Assembly (NCBI RefSeq): GCF_000469325.1
Contig: NZ_KI271598.1
Location: forward strand, 5,082 to 44,986
Direction: 5' to 3'
Source: Schleiferilactobacillus shenzhenensis LY-73
Lineage (GTDB): Bacteria; Bacillota; Bacilli; Lactobacillales; Lactobacillaceae
DNA length: 39,905 nucleotides
Shown here: piece by piece, positions 32,448 through 39,905 of the stretch
How positions within the stretch are numbered: the first letter of the stretch is position 1
How the letters are laid out: every line of letters begins with the position of its first letter
The notes under the pieces: generated by a model
What the model was told of the DNA's origin: nothing
The model's input: only the letters and a program-made list of their open reading frames with translations
The model's database searches: none
Translations under genes and position numbers: made by a program

Positions 32448-33062
32448 ATGTTAACAGTCCAAAAAATGATGTTAGCGACACGTGAACCAATTTTACAAGA
32501 CTTCTCGTTCGATTTCAGTCTGCACAATTTCTACCAAATTGAGGCGGAAAATGGGACCGGAAAGACCAGCTTTCTCCGCGCACTTACAGGTCTCATCCGA
32601 TTAACCAATGGCAAGGTTCTTTACGATGGTCACCCATTTTTCCAGAAACGAGAGGATGTTTTCTATTTTGAAGACGGGAGTTGGCTGAATCCCAACTTAA
32701 CTAGCGCCGACTATTTGTCTTTCGTTAAACGCCAGTGGGGCTCCTCGGTCGATTTGAACGCCGAGCGGCAGTTTCTCGGTGTGGAGGAATTCCAGAATGT
32801 ACCCATCAAGAAATACTCCTTGGGTATGAAACAAAAATTAATCATTGCCATGTATTTCGTCAGCGGGGCAAAATATCTGCTGATGGACGAGATCACCAAT
32901 GGCTTAGACGAGCATAGCCGAATGGTATTGTATCAACGGCTTTCAACGGAGATCAGCGAACACAACAAATGCATTCTGCTGACCTCGCATTATGGGAGTG
33001 AGCTGCATGTGAGTCACACCCACCGCTTGATTTTCCGTGATTTGCAGATCATGGAGGGATGA
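32448..33062 (+). CDS. ABC transporter ATPase of the secreted-peptide locus
   Basis: A 204-residue short nucleotide-binding subunit. Walker A is ENGTGKTSF (about residues 35-43), the signature is YSLGMKQKLI, Walker B is YLLMDEITNGLDE and the switch His lies in LLTSHYGSEL. It has the compact form found in exporter and immunity systems with ABC-2 permeases. GGAGG precedes ATG 32448; the permease starts 2 bp after the stop. Probable role: protection from, or release of, the upstream peptide (inference from context). Composition is AT-richer than the rest of the window. Confidence 0.88.
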   Translation: MLTVQKMMLATREPILQDFSFDFSLHNFYQIEAENGTGKTSFLRALTGLIRLTNGKVLYDGHPFFQKREDVFYFEDGSWLNPNLTSADYLSFVKRQWGSSVDLNAERQFLGVEEFQNVPIKKYSLGMKQKLIIAMYFVSGAKYLLMDEITNGLDEHSRMVLYQRLSTEISEHNKCILLTSHYGSELHVSHTHRLIFRDLQIMEG

Positions 33063-33064
33063 CC

Positions 33065-34246
33065 ATGGCCTACTTTTTACTTGAAATCAAAAAGATGACC
33101 AAGAACAACCTGGCAATCATTGCTCTGCTCATTGTCCTGATTCTTGCGTTTAGTGTCCTGGGATTGAATGTCCACACCGCACCAAGCGTTTCTCTGGTAG
33201 CTGATGCGCAGGGCAACATCACCGTTCAGAGACAAGCAATTAAGCAAATGAAGACGGCCTTGGCATCTTATAAAAAGAATGGTGAAGCTTACAAACTCAC
33301 CCAGAGCAGTATCCAGCTCACCAAAAAGCAACTGGCTCAGAGTCAAGAATTAATCGCTGCCATTGCTCATGGGCAGTGGCGATCCGCGTATGAAATTCAG
33401 CTGACGCAAGCCCTGAAAGTAAAATCAGTCGAATCAAAAGCGTCTGGCGTAAGTACCGAGGAGAAAAATGCATATGAACGAAACGTGCTCCTTTTCTCAT
33501 ACTTAAACGCCCATCCTCTGCCTTTTGTGAATGACATTGCACCAACAACGGGCATTCAATTCCTGCTGCAGCTCAATACGCAATATCTACCAGTTCTCTT
33601 TGGCCTGTCCATTGTCTTCATCCTCAGCCAACTTTATAGCGATGACTATCGGAACAAAATGAATATTGCCAGCTTGCTCCCCTTGTCTGCGCCGCAGCAT
33701 TTGCTGGTCGACACAGTTTCAGGCGTTGCTGCCGCTGTGTTTTTCTACTTAATCATCAACATCCTGCTCTTTGCCGGGGCGACCGCTATTTTTGGCAGCG
33801 GCAGCCTGTCGTATCCTTATTTCACATATCAGTTCTCCGGCGGGCACGAAACGATGCAGTACGTGGCCGGCGGGGACCTGATTGGGCCAGCACTGGTACT
33901 GCAAATGCTCTCCATTATTTTCATCGTCATTGTTGTGTTGACAGTGGTCAGACTCGTGAAGGATCAGTTTCCAGCACTTTTTATTGCTATGCTTTTGCTG
34001 ATTGGGATGCACCTCGCGACCCTCGTCATTGAGCCGCTCCAGAAAGTCAGCAGGTGGCTGCCGACGACTTACTTCAATGGCGTCGCAGTTGTCAGTGGCC
34101 AATATGCCCACCAATTCCGCAATGCCTCGCTGAGTTTCTTGTCAGGCGTTGCTGTACTCACCATTTGGATAGTGCTCCTGCTGAGTTTGAATTTTTTGGG
34201 GGGATATCGAACGCGAAATCGCCAGCGGCTGAGTGCCCATGTTTGA
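33065..34246 (+). CDS. ABC-2-like permease of the secreted-peptide locus
   Basis: A 393-residue membrane subunit. One transmembrane helix near the N-terminus (about residues 14-34) is followed by a large, partly helical loop of about 140 residues that should be extracytoplasmic. At least five more helices follow (from about 172 to 380), and a basic tail RTRNRQRL. This plan, with a big external loop between helices 1 and 2, is common in ABC-2 immunity and export permeases. Start ATG 33065 has GGAGGG 6 bases upstream; ATG 33059 directly abuts it. The external loop could contact the peptide (inference). No terminator is obvious between here and repeat copy 3. Confidence 0.8.
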   Translation: MAYFLLEIKKMTKNNLAIIALLIVLILAFSVLGLNVHTAPSVSLVADAQGNITVQRQAIKQMKTALASYKKNGEAYKLTQSSIQLTKKQLAQSQELIAAIAHGQWRSAYEIQLTQALKVKSVESKASGVSTEEKNAYERNVLLFSYLNAHPLPFVNDIAPTTGIQFLLQLNTQYLPVLFGLSIVFILSQLYSDDYRNKMNIASLLPLSAPQHLLVDTVSGVAAAVFFYLIINILLFAGATAIFGSGSLSYPYFTYQFSGGHETMQYVAGGDLIGPALVLQMLSIIFIVIVVLTVVRLVKDQFPALFIAMLLLIGMHLATLVIEPLQKVSRWLPTTYFNGVAVVSGQYAHQFRNASLSFLSGVAVLTIWIVLLLSLNFLGGYRTRNRQRLSAHV

Positions 34247-34340
34247 AGTGCCATGCACCGGAGGAGAAGCTTGAACATTATTGAAGAAAGGTGTCAGTTT
34301 TCGTACTGGGTGAGGCTACTTTGGCCTACAAGAATGTAGG

Positions 34341-34530
34341 GTGACGAAGGGCGGAGCAGATTGGGGGCTCAGTGGTGGAAGGGTCTGGGACAAAAATCAC
34401 ACTCCCGGAATATCGAGTGTCAACGCGTAGCAAGCGGAGGCAAAACAAGCCGTGCTCACCACTAGCTCCGCAGAACCGGCTCCGCACTAGCTGCGCGTCG
34501 CCGCCCCCAATCTGCGCAGCCCCTAGTCAC
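34341..34530 (+). repeat. Dispersed palindromic element, copy 3 (variant module A)
   Basis: Outer arms run from GTGAC (34341) to GTCAC (34526-34530). The main helix is GCAGATTGGGGGC with GCCCCCAATCTGC, fully paired but different in sequence from copy 2. The internal loop is GGA opposite GCA. The usual inner hairpins are replaced by other sequence, including ACACTC/GAGTGT. The segment 34460-34520 is homologous to 95-155 of copy 1. Preceding TACAAGAATGTAGG is shared with the flank of copy 4. Lies between the peptide/ABC island and metS. Confidence 0.8.
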
Positions 34531-34554
34531 CCGGGTCAGCACCAGCCCGCTTTC

Positions 34555-34581
34555 TTGAGCCCAATAGATTTGTGCTATACT
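34555..34581 (+). promoter_or_regulatory. Promoter of the metS operon
   Basis: -10 TATACT at 34576-34581 with TTGAGC 15 bases upstream (or TTCTTG at 18). It leaves a leader of about 120 bases. Confidence 0.5.
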
Positions 34582-34601
34582 CGTTACAAGTGACGGAACC
34601 G

Positions 34602-36746
<2,145 letters not shown>

Positions 36747-36764
36747 GTGAGAAAGCAGGCAGAC

Positions 36765-37553
36765 ATGACGGCCCGATTATTTGATTCCCACACCCATCTG
36801 AATGATTCCGCCTTTGCCGGGCACGAGGCCGACTATGTCGCTCGCTCTGCGGCCCGCGGGGTAACACACATGGCGATCGTGGGCAGCGACGCCGAGTTAA
36901 ACCAGGGAGCCCTGGCTTTAGCTCGGCGTTTTGCCGACCTTTACGCCGTGGTCGGCTGGCACCCGGAGAGTGCCAAGAACTATGACGCAGCGGCTGCGGC
37001 CACGCTGCGGACACAGCTGGCCCAGCCCAAGACCGTGGCCATCGGCGAGATCGGCCTGGACTACCACTGGGACTCCAGCCCCCGCCCGGTCCAGCGCACC
37101 GTTTTCGCCCAGCAGCTGGCCCTGGCCGCCGAGCTGGATATGCCCGTGGTCATCCATACCCGGGAAGCATTTCAGGATACCTGGGACATTTTGCGCCAGA
37201 GTAATGTCCGCCATTTTGGCGGCATCATGCACAGTTTCAACGGGGCCCCGGAATGGGTGGAGAAATTCCTCAGTTTAGGGATGTATATTTCCTTTAGCGG
37301 TGTCGTGACGTACAAGAACGCTGCAGACGTTCAGGCCAGTGCCCGGCAGGTGCCGGCCGACCGATTGCTGGTGGAGACCGACGCCCCGTACCTGGCGCCG
37401 CTGCCCCATCGGGGAGAACGCAACGAGCCGGCCTTCACAGCAGATACGGCGGCTTTTTTAGCTGAATTGCGCGGGGTGGACACGGATACCCTCGCCCAGC
37501 AGACGTTCGCCAATACCATGCGGGCGTTCCGCATCGAGGAGGCCGGAGCATGA
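36765..37553 (+). CDS. tatD: TatD family metal-dependent hydrolase (DNase)
   Basis: A 262-residue TatD-type amidohydrolase-fold nuclease. Metal ligands are visible in LFDSHTHLND, the Glu in IGEIGLDY, the His in VVIHTREAF, and the Asp in LLVETDAPYLAP. Members act as 3'-5' DNases in repair (family knowledge). Start ATG 36765 has AGCAGG 5 bases upstream; a GTG at 36747 directly follows the metS stop and lacks a site. Its stop overlaps the rnmV start (ATGA). Confidence 0.93.
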   Translation: MTARLFDSHTHLNDSAFAGHEADYVARSAARGVTHMAIVGSDAELNQGALALARRFADLYAVVGWHPESAKNYDAAAAATLRTQLAQPKTVAIGEIGLDYHWDSSPRPVQRTVFAQQLALAAELDMPVVIHTREAFQDTWDILRQSNVRHFGGIMHSFNGAPEWVEKFLSLGMYISFSGVVTYKNAADVQASARQVPADRLLVETDAPYLAPLPHRGERNEPAFTADTAAFLAELRGVDTDTLAQQTFANTMRAFRIEEAGA

Positions 37554-38131
37554 TCAAGGAAGTACTCGTTGTCGAGGGCCGGGACGATACCAAGCGACTG
37601 CAAGAAGCCCTCGGGCCGGTGGACACGATTGAGACCCACGGGTTCGCACTGCCGCCGGAGACGGTGGCGGCCATTAAGGAAGCCCAAGCCCGCCGCGGCG
37701 TGATCATCTTCACCGATCCCGACCACGCGGGGGAGAAGATCCGCCGGGCGATCCTGGCGGCAGTGCCGGGGGCCAAGCAAGCCTTTTTGCCCCGCACCGC
37801 CGGGATCCCGGTGAAGCAGGGCACGCTCGGTGTGGAGCACGCCAGCAACGAGACGATTCGCACCGCCCTGGCCCAAGTGTATACGCCGACCGCCGCTGCG
37901 CCGTCAACTGACCCCGTGACCGAAGAGGACCTGCTCCGGCTCGGCCTGGCCGGCGTACCCCAAGCAGTGACTCTGCGCGACTACGTGGCCGCTACCCTGC
38001 ACCTGGGGCACGTCAACGGCAAGCAATTATTGAAGCGGCTCAACGCCTTCGCCATCACCCCCAGTCAGCTGGGGGCCGTGGTGCGGGCGTGGCCGGGTAA
38101 TAGCAGAAAGGATAATGTTTATGGCGGATAA
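37550..38131 (+). CDS. rnmV: Ribonuclease M5 (5S rRNA maturation)
   Basis: A 193-residue TOPRIM nuclease that trims the 5S rRNA precursor. The TOPRIM Glu is in VVEGRDDT and the Asp pair in IIFTDPDHAGEKIR. GTLGVEHAS and the C-terminal helical region are typical of RNase M5. Translation is coupled to tatD by the ATGA overlap. The ksgA start lies inside its last codons. Confidence 0.95.
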   Translation: MIKEVLVVEGRDDTKRLQEALGPVDTIETHGFALPPETVAAIKEAQARRGVIIFTDPDHAGEKIRRAILAAVPGAKQAFLPRTAGIPVKQGTLGVEHASNETIRTALAQVYTPTAAAPSTDPVTEEDLLRLGLAGVPQAVTLRDYVAATLHLGHVNGKQLLKRLNAFAITPSQLGAVVRAWPGNSRKDNVYGG

Positions 38132-38996
38132 CCAGACACCACGTATCGCCGATCCCGCCCGCACGCGGGAGATCATGGCCCAGTACCACTTGCGGCCGAA
38201 GAAGAGCCTCGGCCAGAACTTTTTAACCAACGGCCGGGTACTGGCGGAAATCGTCGCCGCGGCCGACTTGACCCCCGCTGATGCGGTGATTGAGATTGGC
38301 CCGGGCATCGGCGCACTGACCCAGTACCTCGCCGAGGCGGCCCGGCACGTCACGGCCTTCGAGCTTGATCAGCGCCTGCTGCCGGTGCTCCAGGATACGC
38401 TGCACGATTATCCCAACGTGACCATCGTCCACCAAGACATCTTGGACGCCGCTCCCGCCCAACTCGCCGCCCTGGCGCCTGAGTTGAACATCGTCGCGAA
38501 TCTGCCGTACTACGTGACCACCCCTATTCTGATGCACTTCTTGGAGAGCGGGCTGCCGATTCGGCGGATGGTGATGATGATGCAGAAAGAAGTCGCCGAC
38601 CGCATCACTGCTGACCCCGGCAGTAAGGCCTACGGTTCGCTGAGTATTGCCGTCCAGATTCGGGCCCAGGCCACAGTGGCGTTCACCGTCTCTCACACGG
38701 CCTTCAACCCGCCGCCCAAGGTGGATTCAGCGGTCGTCGTGTTCGATTTTCTGACCGACCCGCTGGTACCTCTGACCGAGCAGCCGTTCTTTAACAAAGT
38801 CGTCACCGCCTGCTTCGCCCAGCGACGCAAGACGATCATGAATAATCTGCTGAATTGGTACGGCCGCACCCCGGAACACCGTGCCACATTGACCGCCGCG
38901 CTTTCTCACGCGGGGGTCGCCCCCACCGCCCGAGCTGAAACGGTTTCCATTCCCGCATACAGGGCATTGAGTGAAAAGCTGCAACCACAAAAATGA
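38121..38996 (+). CDS. ksgA: 16S rRNA adenine dimethyltransferase A
   Basis: A 291-residue SAM-dependent enzyme that dimethylates two adjacent adenines near the 3' end of 16S rRNA. Motifs: KKSLGQNFL, SAM site VIEIGPGIGALTQYLAE, and catalytic NLPYYVTTPIL. FNPPPKVDSAVV and the C-terminal CFAQRRKTIMNNL are also present. Start ATG 38121 lies 8 bases after AAAGGA; ATG 38115 is only 2 away. Overlaps rnmV by 11 bp. No clear terminator follows before the veg promoter. Confidence 0.96.
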   Translation: MADNQTPRIADPARTREIMAQYHLRPKKSLGQNFLTNGRVLAEIVAAADLTPADAVIEIGPGIGALTQYLAEAARHVTAFELDQRLLPVLQDTLHDYPNVTIVHQDILDAAPAQLAALAPELNIVANLPYYVTTPILMHFLESGLPIRRMVMMMQKEVADRITADPGSKAYGSLSIAVQIRAQATVAFTVSHTAFNPPPKVDSAVVVFDFLTDPLVPLTEQPFFNKVVTACFAQRRKTIMNNLLNWYGRTPEHRATLTAALSHAGVAPTARAETVSIPAYRALSEKLQPQK

Positions 38997-39046
38997 GATG
39001 GCACTTAACGAAAAACGCGATTTTGGCTCATTATTTTTGGAATAAA

Positions 39047-39075
39047 TTGACTTTCTTTCATTGAACGGGTATAAT
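39047..39075 (+). promoter_or_regulatory. Strong promoter of veg
   Basis: -35 TTGACT (39047-39052), 17-base spacer, -10 TATAAT (39070-39075); close to the vegetative consensus. veg is known for a strong promoter in Bacillus. Confidence 0.85.
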
Positions 39076-39098
39076 GACCTATATTGAGGGGTGAGTCG

Positions 39099-39365
39099 AT
39101 GCCAGTAACAATCGCGAATATCAAACATCGTTTGGATGAGCGTTTGGGCGACAACTTAACTGTTGTGGCTCAGGCAGGACGGAAAAAGATTACACGACGG
39201 CACGGGGTTCTGAAAGAGACATACCCGGCAATTTTCGTTGTGGATCTCGACCCGGCGACGAACGCGTTTAAGCGCGTATCATACTCGTACACTGATTTGT
39301 TGACGAAGTCGATTGAGATCGATTTCGACGACAGCGCCGCCAAGACAAATAACACGACATGCTGA
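39099..39365 (+). CDS. veg: Veg family protein
   Basis: An 88-residue Veg protein. The start MPVTIANIKHRLDERLGDNL and GRKKITRRHGVLKETYPAIF match the family, and SVSYSYTDLLT-like SYSYTDLLTKSIEI is the C-terminal signature. Its position after ksgA is conserved. In B. subtilis Veg influences biofilm gene expression (family knowledge). GAGGGG lies 7 bases before ATG 39099; the frame opens at 39084 upstream of that. Terminator at 39389. Confidence 0.93.
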   Translation: MPVTIANIKHRLDERLGDNLTVVAQAGRKKITRRHGVLKETYPAIFVVDLDPATNAFKRVSYSYTDLLTKSIEIDFDDSAAKTNNTTC

Positions 39366-39388
39366 TCCAGAAGATGGCCATTATACAA

Positions 39389-39414
39389 GCGCGGTCGCTG
39401 ACCGTGCTTTTTTT
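39389..39414 (+). terminator. Terminator of veg
   Basis: GCGCGGTC pairs with GACCGTGC, followed by seven Ts. Confidence 0.9.
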
Positions 39415-39428
39415 GTACAGAGGCCAGA

Positions 39429-39739
39429 GGGCGCAGCCGAGCGTTTTGGCCACCCAGGCTAAGTGGCCATAACACCAGAAGCCCCGCACTTGGGCTTTTG
39501 GTGTTATGGTCCTTAGACTGCGGTGGCCTGCTCGGCGGAGCCCGTTTACGGAGGCAGGTTAGTGTCATGCGCTGGCCCGGGTGACTCCGGGCTCCGCGGG
39601 CGGGGGCTGGAACGCTGCGGGGCGACTTTGAGCCAAATGCAAAGAACGCATTTGTCTCAAAGCTCGCCCTTCTTGTAGGCGGCAAAGCCGCCAACAAGAA
39701 TTTCGCGGCTGAGCCCCCGCCCGCTCCGCCCTCCGTCAC
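39429..39739 (-). repeat. Dispersed palindromic element, copy 4 (complete modules A and B, inverted)
   Basis: The most complete copy, on the minus strand. Module A is 39581-39739 (GTGAC/GTCAC ends) and module B is 39429-39543 (GGGCTCCGCCGAGC to GCTCGGCTGCGCCC). The module A helix reads GCGGGCGGGGGCT/AGCCCCCGCCCGC with the same GGA/GGA loop as copy 2. Inner hairpins TTGGCGGC/GCCGCCTA and TTTGAGACAAATGC/GCATTTGGCTCAAA differ from copies 1 and 2 by paired changes. Module B contains CCATAACACC/GGTGTTATGG. The flank 39740-39790 resembles the flanks of copies 2 and 3. Confidence 0.88.
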
Positions 39740-39905
39740 CCTACATTCTTGGAGACTGGAAATGTCCCGCTCGACACGAAACACTGGCACCTTCCTCCAC
39801 GGTCGTCGCAGCAGTCGCCTGAAAGTACGAAAGTCCGGGCGACACCTCCGACGAATGTGTCATGGTACCAAAGATCTTACGATCGGCTAGGATGTAGGCG
39901 ATTTG
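39740..39905. other. Unassigned window end
   Basis: No gene is supported. It contains the conserved repeat flank, and a stem GTCGCC/GGCGAC at 39814-39843. The sequence may belong to a further structured part of the repeat or to the next leader. Confidence 0.4.

Noticed and set aside
39170-39790. Frame of 206 codons on the minus strand, sharing RVTEGGAGGGS with a frame at 13674-13859
   Set aside because: The shared peptide comes from translating the palindromic repeat. The repeats vary by paired changes that ignore codon position, so these are not proteins.

Overview
The window is bacterial chromosome from a GC-rich member of the Lactobacillaceae. The evidence is the syntenic block metS-tatD-rnmV-ksgA-veg, a WxL/DUF916 cell-surface cassette, AGGAGG-type ribosome binding sites, TTG and GTG starts, and strong G/C preference at third codon positions. 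A Lacticaseibacillus- or Schleiferilactobacillus-like genus is my inference; no rRNA or tRNA is present to confirm it.

Layout. 1-320: a palindromic repeat copy. 386-1042: CPBP-like membrane protein with degraded catalytic motifs. 1113-4552 (minus): WxL / DUF916 / WxL surface operon. 4835-8034 (minus): HelD-type helicase and two small membrane proteins. 8330-10234: trpS and a SAM hydroxide adenosyltransferase-like gene. 10313-11699: LemA and a TPM-domain protein. 11700-12865: a Fic remnant followed by an intact Fic protein, with less GC-rich codon use. 12871-13458 (minus): VanZ-like protein. 13520-13905: hairpins and a second repeat copy. 13951-16064 (minus): aldo/keto reductase and an unrecognised 357-residue protein. 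16155-18539: GH3 glycosidase. 18728-23360: polyphosphate operon ppx-like/ppk/ppx. 23745-24881: orphan multiple-sugar ABC ATPase with a cre-like site on its promoter. 24974-26272 (minus): an ABC transporter locus wrecked by deletion. 26462-27490 (minus): chorismate mutase and a sirtuin. 27589-31687: small metabolic and hypothetical genes (a 47-residue membrane protein, an HExxH protein on minus, PEBP, DHFR-like, NUDIX, DUF72, cytochrome b5-like). 31820-34246: an AT-richer island encoding a Sec-secreted, Cys-free, aromatic-rich peptide, a possible 19-residue leader peptide and a two-gene ABC transporter. 34341-34530: third repeat copy. 34710-39365: metS-tatD-rnmV-ksgA-veg. 39429-39739: fourth repeat copy, inverted.

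Two things stand out. First, a family of long intergenic elements (four copies, up to about 310 bp) is built from nested palindromes. Their helices change sequence between copies while staying paired, and a GGA/GGA internal loop recurs, which suggests a structured nucleic acid or a mobile palindromic element. Second, the AT-rich island looks like a small secreted-peptide system: dyad operator-like site, leader ORF containing a hairpin, peptide gene, intercistronic hairpin, ABC ATPase and permease. It resembles the general plan of Sec-dependent bacteriocins with ABC immunity, but I do not recognise the peptide family.

Where the most upstream start codon lacked a well-placed Shine-Dalgarno sequence, I chose the internal start that has one; these choices are stated entry by entry.
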